Shown here: positions 8,289 through 16,560 of the stretch, one piece after another
How positions within the stretch are numbered: the stretch's first letter is position 1
Layout of the letters: each line of letters starts with the position of its first letter
DNA from: JBBDYH01 sp040901795
Lineage (GTDB): Bacteria > Planctomycetota > Planctomycetia > Pirellulales > JALHPA01
Direction of reading: 5' to 3'
Length of the DNA: 64,000 nucleotides
NCBI GenBank assembly: GCA_040901795.1
Contig: JBBDYH010000122.1
Coordinates: 1 to 64,000 of the forward strand
Notes under the pieces: generated by a model
What the model saw: only the letters and a program-made list of their open reading frames with translations
Told to the model about the DNA's origin: nothing
The model's database searches: none
Program-made: the position numbers and the translations under genes

Positions 8289-11200
8289 ATGAAATCTCAT
8301 CGAACGCCTTGGACAAACTTTGCCCGTGGGCCTCGCGGCCTCGGCCCACCCTACCGTGGTTGGTTGACCGGCCTTGTCTTCGTGTTCGCCGCCGCGCTGA
8401 TGGTTCTGCCGCAAGCGCTCATCGCCCAGGAAGCAGCCGCCCCGCCCAAGGCGCGCGAGCAAGTCATTTCGGAGCTCGAGAAGCAAGTCGAGGCCTTGCG
8501 CAAGGAGATCGACGAGCTGCGTAAAGAGTCCGCCACGAAAGAACCCGCGGCCCAGGCCGGCGCCATCCCTGCGGAGTGGCTCAAGTCGCTCAAATGGCGC
8601 TCGATCGGCCCAGCCGGAATGGGGGGCCGAATTACCGCGATCTCTGTCTACGAAGCCGACCCCTCGATCTACTGGGTCGCCACTGCGTCGGGCGGCTTGT
8701 TGAAAACCGAGAACAACGGCGTCACGTTCCAGCACCAGTTCGACCATGAAGCCACCGTTTCGATCGGCGACGTTTGCGTCGCTCAATCCAACAAGGACAT
8801 CGTCTGGATTGGCACGGGCGAGAACAACCCGCGGAACTCGGTCTCGTACGGCGACGGCGTTTACAAGTCGACGGACGGCGGCAAGACGTGGACGAACATG
8901 GGGCTGAAGAAGTCGTTCCAGACCGGCCGGATCGTCGTGCACCCGAAGAATCCCGACATCGTTTACACCGGCGCTCTCGGCCGGCTGTACGGGCCGAACG
9001 AAGAGCGCGGGCTTTTCAAAACGACCGACGGCGGCAAGACCTGGGAAAAGATCCTGTACGTCGACGACAAAACTGGCATCATCGACATCGCCATGCATCC
9101 CGCCGATCCTGAAACGCTCATTGTCGCCACCTGGGAGCGGCAGCGTGACGAGTTCGACAGCCACCGGGGCGAGCCGCTTCTGCAGGATGGTTACGACGCC
9201 TACGACCCGATCACGAAGTGGGGACCGGGGAGCGGCATTCACAAAACCACGGATGGCGGCAAGACGTGGAAGAAGCTCACCACTGGTCTGCCGACGAGCC
9301 ACCTCGGGCGTGTCGGCCTCGACTATTACCGCAAGGATCCCACCATCATCTTCGCGATCATCGATTGCGCGAAGATCGGCATGGGCGATCCACCCAGCCG
9401 CGCTTATCTGGGTGTGCAAGGCGAAGACGGCGGAGGCGGCGCCAAGCTCACGCAGGTCAGCGAGAACAGTCCCGCTTCTAAGGCGGAGCTCAAATCGGGT
9501 GACGTCATCAAGTCGATCGATAAGAAGCCGGTCACCGCGTACGTGCAGTTGGCTGAGCAACTTCGTTCGCGCAAGACCGGCGAAAAGGTCACGCTCGAGG
9601 TGGTGCGCGACGACAAGACCATCGAGATCGCAGTTACGCTTGAAGACCGCCCGCTCGAAGGCGCCGCCGGCCGCTCGCCGCTTCCGGCGCTGCTCGGCGC
9701 GACGGGTCAGGACGACGAGAAGGGAGTCCGCATTGTTCGCGTTCAAAGCGATCGTGCGGCCGAGAAGGCGGGCATTGAAGAAGGGGACGTAATTCAGTCG
9801 GTCGATAGCAAAGCGGTGGCCGACAGCGAGCAACTCGCCACGCTGCTCCGTGACCGCAAGACCGGCGAAAAGATTGTCTTCAAGGTGCTCCGCGACGAGA
9901 AGCCGATTGAGCTGACCCTCGCACTCGAAGCCCCCGGCATCGGCACTACCAGCCCCACGCGGCCCAACGGCTTCATGTACGGCGGTCAATCGCCGAACAT
10001 CCAGGATCAGCAAGGTCCCGACGGCCACGAGTACGGCGGGATTTATAAATCTACCGACGGCGGCGAATCGTGGACGCGCGTCAATAGCCTCAATCCGCGG
10101 CCGATGTACTTCAGTCAGGTGCGCGTCGATCCGACCGACGAAAACTACGTGTACGTGCTCGGTGTCGCCTACCACCGCTCGAAGGATGGCGGCAAGACGT
10201 TCACCGCCGACGGCGGCCGCGGCGTGCACGCCGATGGGCATGCCTTGTGGATTGATCCCCGCGACGGGCGGCACATGATCGTCGGCACCGACGGCGGATT
10301 CTATGCCTCGTGGGACCGCGCCGAAAACTGGGAGCACCTCAACCACATGGCGATTGCCCAGTTCTATCACGTGGCGCTCGACAACCGGCAGCCGTATTGG
10401 GCCTACGGCGGGTTGCAGGACAACGGCAGTTGGGGCGGGCCGTCGAACGGGCTGAATGGCGTGCTCTTGAACGAGGATTGGATCTCGGTCGGCGGCGGCG
10501 ATGGCTTCGTCTGCCGCGTCGATCCGTTCGACCCGGATATCGTTTACTTCGAAAGCCAGAACGGCGCCATGACGCGCCGCAACCTGCTGACCGGCGAGCG
10601 CGCCTCGCTCCGGCCGCGGCGCGAGCGCGGCAAATCGTATCGCTTCAACTGGAACACGCCGTTCATTCTGTCGAACCACAATCCCGGCATTTTCTATTGC
10701 GCCGGCAATCATGTGTTCCGTTCGATCAAGCGAGGTGAAGACCTGAAGGTGATTTCGCCCGAAATCGCGCGCACCGGCCGCGGCACGGGTACGGCGCTCG
10801 CCGAGTCGCCGCGTAACGCGGATGTACTCTGGGTCGGGACCGACGACGGGCATCTTTGGGTCACGCGCGACGGCGGCGACAAGTGGACCAACGTGGCCGA
10901 GAAAGTCGGGCTGGCGGGTCCACGGTGGGTCGCCACTGTCGAGCCGTCTCGCTTCGCCGAGGGACGTTGTTACGTGGCGTTCGACGCGCACCGCTCGAAC
11001 GACGACGAGTCGTACGTGTATGTGACGGAAGACTTCGGCGAAACCTGGAAGTCGATTCGGGCCAATCTGCCGACCGGCTCAACGCGCACGCTGCGCGAGG
11101 ATCCGAAGAACCAGAACCTACTCTTGGTTGGTACCGAGTTTGGTGTCTGGACGTCGATCGACCGCGGCGGGCATTGGAACCGGCTGAATAATAATCTCCC

Positions 11201-11966
11201 TACCGTCGCGGTCCACGAAATCGCAATTCATCCCACCGCGGGCGAGATGGTCGTGGCTACGCATGGCCGGAGCCTCTGGATTACCGACGTTACGCCGCTG
11301 CGGCAGATGACCAGCGAAATTGTCAAAGCTCCGGCATATCTATACGAGCCCAACACGGTGGTGCGTTGGCGAAGTGCGCCCTCTGTCGGCACCGGCGGCG
11401 GGGCCCAGCGCTTCCGCGGCGAAAACCCGCCGAGGCCGGCGCAGATCTTTTACTCGCTGGCCAAGAAGCCCGAAAAGATTGCGCTGAAGATCGTCGATGT
11501 GGCCGGCCGCACCGTCCGCGAACTGGAAGTGAAGGGCGACCCAGGACTCAACCAGGTAGCATGGGATCTCACGCGCGCCGCCGGTCGCCGTAGTGGTCGC
11601 GGCGCCGCTTTCCGTACCGAACGAGAGCGCGGCGCAGACGATGGGCCAGCGCCAACCGGCGACAGCGCACGTTCCGGCCAACGCGACGAAAACCGCACCG
11701 AAGAAAGCCAGCCGGCCGGTCAAGCGCGGGGACGCCGTGGCGCAGGCGGCCAGCGTGGAGGCCCTCGAGGTACACCGGTGCCTCCAGGCGACTATCGCGT
11801 CGTGCTCAACGTCGACGGCCAGGAGTTATCGCAGACGATTCGCCTCGAAGCCGATCCCGCCCTTCCTGACGGCGTGATTCCGACCGAGGAAGAAGAGGAA
11901 GTCCCGGAAGACCCAGGCCGCGCGAAGGTCGAACGCCTGGCGCCATCTCAATATCTCGACGATTGA
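8289..11966 (+). CDS. Large secreted BNR/VPS10-like beta-propeller with two inserted PDZ domains
   Basis: This is a protein of about 1225 aa. Many Asp-box repeats (STDGGKTW, TTDGGKTW, SKDGGKTF, TRDGGDKW, TEDFGETW) mark one or two sortilin/BNR propellers. Between them, at about 9398-9657 and 9718-9930, lie two PDZ-like domains (GVQGEDGGGGAKLTQVSENS; ...KAGIEEGDVIQSVDSK). A predicted coiled coil precedes the propeller (EKQVEALRKEIDELRKE). Near 11440-11580 is a FlgD-like Ig segment (KIVDVAGRTVRELEVKGD), and the end is acidic. ATG 8289 is preferred over GTG 8283 because AAGAGG lies 10 bases upstream. The signal-peptide region contains an interspersed repeat (8325-8354). Such proteins are usually secreted; the ligand is unknown. 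Confidence 0.85.
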   Translation: MKSHRTPWTNFARGPRGLGPPYRGWLTGLVFVFAAALMVLPQALIAQEAAAPPKAREQVISELEKQVEALRKEIDELRKESATKEPAAQAGAIPAEWLKSLKWRSIGPAGMGGRITAISVYEADPSIYWVATASGGLLKTENNGVTFQHQFDHEATVSIGDVCVAQSNKDIVWIGTGENNPRNSVSYGDGVYKSTDGGKTWTNMGLKKSFQTGRIVVHPKNPDIVYTGALGRLYGPNEERGLFKTTDGGKTWEKILYVDDKTGIIDIAMHPADPETLIVATWERQRDEFDSHRGEPLLQDGYDAYDPITKWGPGSGIHKTTDGGKTWKKLTTGLPTSHLGRVGLDYYRKDPTIIFAIIDCAKIGMGDPPSRAYLGVQGEDGGGGAKLTQVSENSPASKAELKSGDVIKSIDKKPVTAYVQLAEQLRSRKTGEKVTLEVVRDDKTIEIAVTLEDRPLEGAAGRSPLPALLGATGQDDEKGVRIVRVQSDRAAEKAGIEEGDVIQSVDSKAVADSEQLATLLRDRKTGEKIVFKVLRDEKPIELTLALEAPGIGTTSPTRPNGFMYGGQSPNIQDQQGPDGHEYGGIYKSTDGGESWTRVNSLNPRPMYFSQVRVDPTDENYVYVLGVAYHRSKDGGKTFTADGGRGVHADGHALWIDPRDGRHMIVGTDGGFYASWDRAENWEHLNHMAIAQFYHVALDNRQPYWAYGGLQDNGSWGGPSNGLNGVLLNEDWISVGGGDGFVCRVDPFDPDIVYFESQNGAMTRRNLLTGERASLRPRRERGKSYRFNWNTPFILSNHNPGIFYCAGNHVFRSIKRGEDLKVISPEIARTGRGTGTALAESPRNADVLWVGTDDGHLWVTRDGGDKWTNVAEKVGLAGPRWVATVEPSRFAEGRCYVAFDAHRSNDDESYVYVTEDFGETWKSIRANLPTGSTRTLREDPKNQNLLLVGTEFGVWTSIDRGGHWNRLNNNLPTVAVHEIAIHPTAGEMVVATHGRSLWITDVTPLRQMTSEIVKAPAYLYEPNTVVRWRSAPSVGTGGGAQRFRGENPPRPAQIFYSLAKKPEKIALKIVDVAGRTVRELEVKGDPGLNQVAWDLTRAAGRRSGRGAAFRTERERGADDGPAPTGDSARSGQRDENRTEESQPAGQARGRRGAGGQRGGPRGTPVPPGDYRVVLNVDGQELSQTIRLEADPALPDGVIPTEEEEEVPEDPGRAKVERLAPSQYLDD
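8325..8354. repeat. Interspersed repeat (cgtgggcctcgcgg... type) inside a coding region
   Basis: These 30 bases begin cgtgggcctcgcgg and end ctcggcccaccctac. They match 23197-23226 except for one base, and a diverged copy is at 22305-22342. Here the repeat is translated in frame as RGPRGLGPPY just before the hydrophobic core of the propeller protein's signal peptide. Confidence 0.85.
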
Positions 11967-12010
11967 CCTGCCGACTCGAAACACCCCTCGCCGGAATCCC
12001 CAGTGAACCA

Positions 12011-12604
12011 TCAAGCCCTGTGCGGCATCACACGCTCAAGCACCAGATGCGTAGGCCAATAGACGCAAAGCGGGATGGCGATCATCAATAAGACCAACCA
12101 CCGCCACGGATGAAGCCGGGTCTGCGACTGCGCACCGATGCCGTGGACCCAGTTCACGTTTTTAGCGGGCGCCGTAAACGCGTAGCTCAGCGGCAGAACC
12201 AGCCAGGCCAAAAGCGTCTGTGCCATCCATGCCCGCGGGTCATAACCAAAGCGATGCACCATCCACAACAGCAGAATCGGCAACCACAAATGAAATAACG
12301 AAAGCCCCCGTATCCAGAGCGGGTGCTTTGCGTTGAACATGTAGTTGCTCAATCCGGTCAATTGCACGCCTGCGATCAACCGGGTCAGGAAATCGACGAT
12401 CCACAGCGTTTCCAGGGCGGCGACGCCGACAGCCTGCATGCTGGCCAAAAACGCGTTCTCCGACCACAGCGCAACGACGCTTACGAAGAGCGCAATGTCG
12501 GAGAACCAGAGGAAATTGCCAGGGCGATGATAGATCCAATAGGCCGGCACCAGTGCGATCACGAACAGCGTGTGCAACACCTTCACAGCCAGTGGAATCG
12601 ACAT
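12011..12604 (-). CDS. Multi-pass membrane protein of unknown function
   Basis: The product of 197 aa has about six hydrophobic segments (VLHTLFVIALVPAYWIY, FSDIALFVSVVALW, LSLFHLWLPILLLWMV, TLLAWLVLPLSYAF, WLVLLMIAIPLCVYW). No catalytic motif was recognised. ATG 12604 (MSIPLAVKV) was chosen; the GTG at 12616 would overlap the stop of the upstream 50-aa gene. The two genes read in the same direction and may be co-transcribed. Confidence 0.75.
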   Translation of the reverse strand: MSIPLAVKVLHTLFVIALVPAYWIYHRPGNFLWFSDIALFVSVVALWSENAFLASMQAVGVAALETLWIVDFLTRLIAGVQLTGLSNYMFNAKHPLWIRGLSLFHLWLPILLLWMVHRFGYDPRAWMAQTLLAWLVLPLSYAFTAPAKNVNWVHGIGAQSQTRLHPWRWLVLLMIAIPLCVYWPTHLVLERVMPHRA

Positions 12605-12615
12605 CGGTCGGCGCA

Positions 12616-12768
12616 CTAACCTCGTCGTTTGAAAAACTGAACCGCCCGCTCGTGCTGTTCGGCTTTTGCGCGCGAGCCGAACGTGCCGAGATTTTTCCGC
12701 TTACCGGTCTTGGCGTCTACTTTGCGCGAGTATAGTCGGTACTCGCCGGACTTTAGCTTGCGGATCAT
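12616..12768 (-). CDS. Conserved 50-aa basic small protein
   Basis: The product starts MIRKLKSGEYRLYSRKVDAK, continues TGKRKNLGTFGSRAKAEQHE and ends in AVQFFKRRG. It is highly basic, begins with ATG, and matches in style a widespread family of short conserved bacterial proteins with the pattern MIRKLKSGEYRLYSRK...GTF.SR..AE.HERAVQ. Function is unknown. It starts 60 bases beyond the CBS gene's end and is followed directly by the membrane protein. Confidence 0.75.
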   Translation of the reverse strand: MIRKLKSGEYRLYSRKVDAKTGKRKNLGTFGSRAKAEQHERAVQFFKRRG

Positions 12769-12828
12769 TTTTTTCACTCACCTCTGACGTTCAGGCATTG
12801 GTTGGCCTGGTTTTTGAAACTTCCTCGA

Positions 12829-13278
12829 TCACACCGCGATAGCCGACGGCGTCTCACTCGGCTGCGAGACCTGCTTGACGACTTCCGCCGTCTTGTTCTT
12901 CGACAGGTGCAGCGCGATATCCGCCTGCGATACGATGCCGCGGAGGTGGTTCTCGTGGTCGGCCACTAACAACCGCCTCACTTGATTCTTCTCCATGACT
13001 TCGCAGCACTCTTCCATACTCGCCTCCGGCGACACGCAAACCAGGTGCGTCGTCATGCAATCGCGAACCTTGGTTTCAACCGGGTTCTTGCCTTCGGCGA
13101 CTGCCCGGCAGGCGATGTCGCGGTCGGTAATAATTCCGATCGGCTTCGCATGGTCGGCACTGTCCACAACCGGTATCGCGCCGCAATCACAGGCCACCAT
13201 CATCCGCGCCGCTTCTTGCAGGTTCATTTCTGGAGTACAGCACTTTGGATCTTCGGACATGATCTTTTTGACTTGCAT
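12829..13278 (-). CDS. Tandem CBS-domain protein
   Basis: This 149-aa protein consists of two CBS domains: residues 1-60 (MQVKKIMSEDPKCCTPEMN ... GIITDRDIACRAV) and about 70-130 (VRDCMTTHLVCVSPEASMEE ... LRGIVSQADIALHLS). CBS pairs bind adenine nucleotides and act as energy or stress sensors. Stand-alone members of this type are often in stress-response clusters. The neighbours DUF3175, DUF6496 and YbhB are also small cytoplasmic accessory genes, so this may be one acquired group. Confidence 0.9.
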   Translation of the reverse strand: MQVKKIMSEDPKCCTPEMNLQEAARMMVACDCGAIPVVDSADHAKPIGIITDRDIACRAVAEGKNPVETKVRDCMTTHLVCVSPEASMEECCEVMEKNQVRRLLVADHENHLRGIVSQADIALHLSKNKTAEVVKQVSQPSETPSAIAV

Positions 13279-13430
13279 GGTTGGAAACTCCTTGCTCGCG
13301 TCTTGAGCAGTGAAATTGTTACCCCATACACTTTAAGGGAGCAAAACGCACGCCCGGCGGATCATTTCTCGGCTGGGAAGTCGCAGATATTTCCGGAGAA
13401 TTTGCCCCCAATAACCCAATCGCTGACCGA

Positions 13431-13446
13431 TTGGCATTCAGTCTGC
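13431..13446 (+). promoter_or_regulatory. Candidate sigma-54 (-24/-12) promoter of the DUF3175 gene
   Basis: The sequence ttggcattcagtctgca shows GG and GC dinucleotides exactly ten bases apart and matches TTGGCA at -24 and TGCA at -12. It ends 29 bases before the ATG at 13476, leaving room for AAGGAG at 13463. The two bases after TGGCA do not fit the consensus, so this is only a candidate. Confidence 0.35.
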
Positions 13447-13475
13447 ACACGCTTTGCGTCTTAAGGAGTTGCCCA

Positions 13476-13733
13476 ATGGCCGCCAAGAAAAAGTGGTCCC
13501 GGCAGGTCAAGACGGTTTCCACAAAACCGCCCGAAGATCTGTTCACCAAGGACGCCCAGACCATTGCCACCACGATGGCCAGTAAAAAAGTCAGCCCCAA
13601 AGGCATCGGCTCCGGCATCCGCATGATCCAATTCTTCATCAACCGCGCCGGCAAAAGTCTGTCCGCATCCCGAAAGCGAGTACTGGAACGAGCCAAACGT
13701 ATTCTCCAACGGAAGCAGGCGAGACAGGCCTGA
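13476..13733 (+). CDS. DUF3175 family small basic protein
   Basis: The 85-aa product has the DUF3175 pattern: KKKWSRQV near the start, IRMIQFFINRAGKSL in the middle and RKRVLERAKRILQRK at the end. It is strongly basic and probably binds nucleic acid, although the family's function is unknown. The start is fixed by AAGGAG 8 bases before ATG 13476. It is followed by the DUF6496 gene after 54 bases. Confidence 0.8.
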   Translation: MAAKKKWSRQVKTVSTKPPEDLFTKDAQTIATTMASKKVSPKGIGSGIRMIQFFINRAGKSLSASRKRVLERAKRILQRKQARQA

Positions 13734-13787
13734 TCGGTTGTTGGATCGAATGGTTAAGTCGCGTTTCTTCAACGAAAGAGGTGGTCC

Positions 13788-14303
13788 ATGCCCGAAACCA
13801 AAACCATTCGCAAGGCCAAAAAGGCGAAACGGGAAGGGAAAGCTCCCACGACGCAGGCCGGCGAGTTTGTCCGCGAAGAGGTCAAACGCATTCGTCGCGG
13901 CGAGCATGGCGCTCGCTCGACGAAGCAGGCCATCGCGATCGGTCTTTCCAAGGCCCGCCGCGCGGGCGTGAAGCTGCCGCCTCCTGAAAAAGGTGAAACC
14001 TCCGAGCGCACGCGCCGCAGCGCCCAGCGGGCTTATCACAAAGGACAAACCGAGCCTTCCAGCAAGACCAACCCCCGACGGTCTCGAGCCATCAAGCAGG
14101 CGCTCAAACGCGAAGGGAAGGAAGCCGCTTCGCCAAGGGCGCTGGCTCGCCAGGCAAAGGAGCAAGCCCGCCAGCGGACCCCCGGAGAACGCAGCGCGAT
14201 CGCTCGCAAAGCCGCCCGGACGAGGCTGGCACATCAGAGCCACGCGGAACGGAGCAGAATCGCGCGCAAAGCGGCGAGAACTCGTGCGGCCAGTCATGGG
14301 TAG
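13788..14303 (+). CDS. DUF6496-type protein with basic histone-H1-like tail
   Basis: The first 65 residues (EGKAPTTQAGEFVREEVKRI ... GARSTKQAIAIGLSKARRAG) match DUF6496. The rest (171 aa total) is a Lys/Arg/Ala-rich tail with repeated ERSAIARKAARTR-type units, similar to histone H1-like bacterial proteins. That suggests DNA binding. GAAAGAGG lies 7 bases before the ATG. The function is not established. Confidence 0.75.
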   Translation: MPETKTIRKAKKAKREGKAPTTQAGEFVREEVKRIRRGEHGARSTKQAIAIGLSKARRAGVKLPPPEKGETSERTRRSAQRAYHKGQTEPSSKTNPRRSRAIKQALKREGKEAASPRALARQAKEQARQRTPGERSAIARKAARTRLAHQSHAERSRIARKAARTRAASHG

Positions 14304-14374
14304 ACCTACCCTGAGTGACAGTCAGCGTGTGAGTGCCGGAATTGCTTTTGCCGAGGACTTGAAAGGAAACATAG

Positions 14375-14824
14375 ATGGCACTTGAAATCACCAGTACAGC
14401 CTTCCCGCAAGGCCAAACCATTCCCAAGCAATTCACCGCCGACGGGCGGAATATCCCTCCACCTTTGTCCTGGACCGAGCCGCCGAGTGCCACGCGAAGT
14501 TTCGCGCTCATCTGCGAAGATCCCGACGCGCCACGGGGTACCTTTACGCACTGGATCGCCTTTAACCTGTCCGTGGAACAACGTGAGTTGAGCGAGGGTG
14601 GAACCTTGTCGGGCGGCGCACTGCTGGGCGCCAATGACTTTGGCAAGGTCGGCTATGGAGGCCCGGCGCCCCCGCCTGGCAAGCCGCACAGTTACTACTT
14701 CAAGCTTTACGCGCTCGACACGCAGTTGGATCTTCCAGCGGGCGCGAAAAAGGATGAATTGCTAGCGGCGATGAAGGGCCACACTCTGGCCGAGGCGCAG
14801 CTCATCGGGACCTATGGCCGGTAA
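14375..14824 (+). CDS. YbhB/YbcL family PEBP-like protein
   Basis: The 149-aa protein has the bacterial phosphatidylethanolamine-binding-protein pattern: TADGRNIPPPLSWTEPP, then CEDPDAPRGTFTHWIAFNL (the ligand pocket DPDAP..xHW), GANDFGKVGYGGPAPPPGKP and YYFKLYALDTQLDL. The physiological role in bacteria is uncertain. It is the last gene of the 13.4-14.8 kb forward group and converges with the Gfo/Idh gene. Confidence 0.92.
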   Translation: MALEITSTAFPQGQTIPKQFTADGRNIPPPLSWTEPPSATRSFALICEDPDAPRGTFTHWIAFNLSVEQRELSEGGTLSGGALLGANDFGKVGYGGPAPPPGKPHSYYFKLYALDTQLDLPAGAKKDELLAAMKGHTLAEAQLIGTYGR

Positions 14825-14866
14825 TCAACCGCGAATGGCCGAAGCCCTAACGAAGTTGCAGCCTGG

Positions 14867-16351
14867 TCAGAGCTTCCAACCTTCTCGGTACTGGTAGCTC
14901 AACGCCCGATCGGCTTCTTCGTGATTGACGATCTTACCGGCGATTGGATCGTACTTCAGTTCTGCATCAAACTGTGTTGCCACCGTGCCGAGCATCAAAA
15001 ACTCGTTGAGCGTCGCCGAGTAGCCGAAGTCGGCCAGTGGCGTTTCGCCCCCTTGGCAAGCGAGCACCCAATCGTTGTAGTGGCCGCGCGAGGGACGGAT
15101 TGTCTGCGGTTCCTTCTTTTCCACGTGCCGGAACTTCTCGTCGGGCAGCATCACAAACTCGGTATTGTGACTGGTCGTCGCGATTACACCTTCGCTTCCG
15201 ACAATCAAAGCCCCGACATCCTTGCGAAGCGCTTCAACGGGCAAGCCGCGTTTGCGCACGAGCCCCTCAATCAGCTCGCGCGAGCCCGGCGAAAGATCGG
15301 GCGTCGGACCGTGATGCCAGGTAATCGTCACCGGCGGCAGTTTACCGCGCGCTGGAACCTTCCAGTGGATCACTTCCCAGCGAGGAAATGACAGGCGGTT
15401 GAGATTTGAAAATCTGGCCTCCACGCGGATTGGCTCCCGCGATTGATCACTTGCCTTCGCCTTCCACAGATCTGCGATGTTGAGTCCCATGAAAGCCATA
15501 TTGGCGGTGTGCGGTCCAAAATTGCCCAATTCACCCGCCGACGTGTCACGCCAGTGCGTCCGCGCGATCCACCGCGGATGGTAGGGCCGCCATGCGACCG
15601 GCCCCAGCCACAGGTCCCAGTACAGTCCCTCGCGAACCGGCTCGCTCCCTAGCGGCGGTTCGCGGTGGTCTCGACCGCCGCGCGAAAACCAGACGTGCAC
15701 TTCCTCGACCGGGCCGATCGCGCCCTCGCGAATCAGCTCGACCGCGCGGCGGAACTGCGGGCTTTGCGTGCCTTGATTGCCCATCGACGTGGCCAGTTTT
15801 CGCTCGGCCGACAGCTCGCGTAGCGCGCGGGCTTCACCGACCGTAATCGTCAGCGGCTTTTCACAGAGGATATGCTTGCCAGCGCGCAGCGCCGCCGCCG
15901 AGATGACCGCGTGCGAGTGATCGGGGGTTGCACACACAACGGCGTCGATCTGATCGTCCATCTCGTCGAGCATGCGGCGGAAGTCCGGAAAGAACTTCGG
16001 CTTGTCTTTGACTAACCGACGGTACCGATCTGCTGCCTCCCGTTCCGTTCGATTCGATGAGCTGGGCCAGCTTTGGGCGCGCTCGTCCCAAAGTTTGTAC
16101 GGCTGTGCCAGCCGCTTCTCGTCCACGTCGCAGAGCGCCACGATGTTCAGATTCAACTGGTGGACGCCTGGGAGGAACGCCGTCGCGGCGCAATAACCGC
16201 CGACGCCGACTACCGCCAGGTTCAGTCGCGCGTTGGCCTGATAGCCGAACGCGGTCTTGGCCGAAGGCAGGATCAACAAACCGGCGCCGCTACCAAGCGC
16301 TCGCCCGAGAAAGCTCCGCCTCGTTCCCACCCTCCCCGCTCTCGTTCCCAT
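14867..16351 (-). CDS. Gfo/Idh/MocA family oxidoreductase, Tat-exported
   Basis: The 494-aa product carries a Tat-type leader (RRSFLGRALGSGAGLLILP), an N-terminal Rossmann domain with G49-x-G-G (LAVVGVGGYCA), CATPDHSHA and the catalytic-Lys motif EKP (bases 15854-15862), then the C-terminal alpha/beta domain. These proteins are NAD(P)-dependent sugar oxidoreductases. Planctomycetes export many of them, and substrates are unknown. The frame stays open upstream to 16573, but codons between 16352 and 16430 are interspersed-repeat sequence, so ATG 16351 is preferred. Even this ATG lies inside a repeat hairpin. It is a tandem paralogue of the next gene. Confidence 0.85.
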   Translation of the reverse strand: MGTRAGRVGTRRSFLGRALGSGAGLLILPSAKTAFGYQANARLNLAVVGVGGYCAATAFLPGVHQLNLNIVALCDVDEKRLAQPYKLWDERAQSWPSSSNRTEREAADRYRRLVKDKPKFFPDFRRMLDEMDDQIDAVVCATPDHSHAVISAAALRAGKHILCEKPLTITVGEARALRELSAERKLATSMGNQGTQSPQFRRAVELIREGAIGPVEEVHVWFSRGGRDHREPPLGSEPVREGLYWDLWLGPVAWRPYHPRWIARTHWRDTSAGELGNFGPHTANMAFMGLNIADLWKAKASDQSREPIRVEARFSNLNRLSFPRWEVIHWKVPARGKLPPVTITWHHGPTPDLSPGSRELIEGLVRKRGLPVEALRKDVGALIVGSEGVIATTSHNTEFVMLPDEKFRHVEKKEPQTIRPSRGHYNDWVLACQGGETPLADFGYSATLNEFLMLGTVATQFDAELKYDPIAGKIVNHEEADRALSYQYREGWKL

Positions 16352-16430
16352 GCTCTGCGTGGGAACGTCGCTCGTGCCGCTCTGTGGCACGGCTATGGAG
16401 TGCGGCGACTCGTCGCCGCTTTGGATTTCA
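16338..16430. repeat. Composite interspersed repeat upstream of the Gfo/Idh gene
   Basis: Two units stand side by side. A hairpin of the type cgttccca...tgggaacg occupies 16344-16367. It is followed by tgccgctctgtggca and the unit tggagtgcggcgactcgtcg continuing to about 16428. The second unit recurs inverted at 20641-20673. In the forward frame the unit reads MECGDSSPLWIS. Confidence 0.8.
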
Positions 16431-16560
16431 ATACGCTCCCAGGAGCGCGTGGCTAATCGCTCACCGTCGTGCGTCGTCATTTGGCATGCGGCGCCGTTTG
16501 AAAAAGAAAGCGATGACGAGTCATCGCAATCCAGAGACGAGCGATAACTCCGTGACTCAC

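Noticed and set aside
8271..10991. A 906-codon open frame on the minus strand
   Set aside because: It lies antisense to the BNR/PDZ gene, has no recognisable domain and mirrors that gene's codon bias. Long antisense frames are expected at this GC content.
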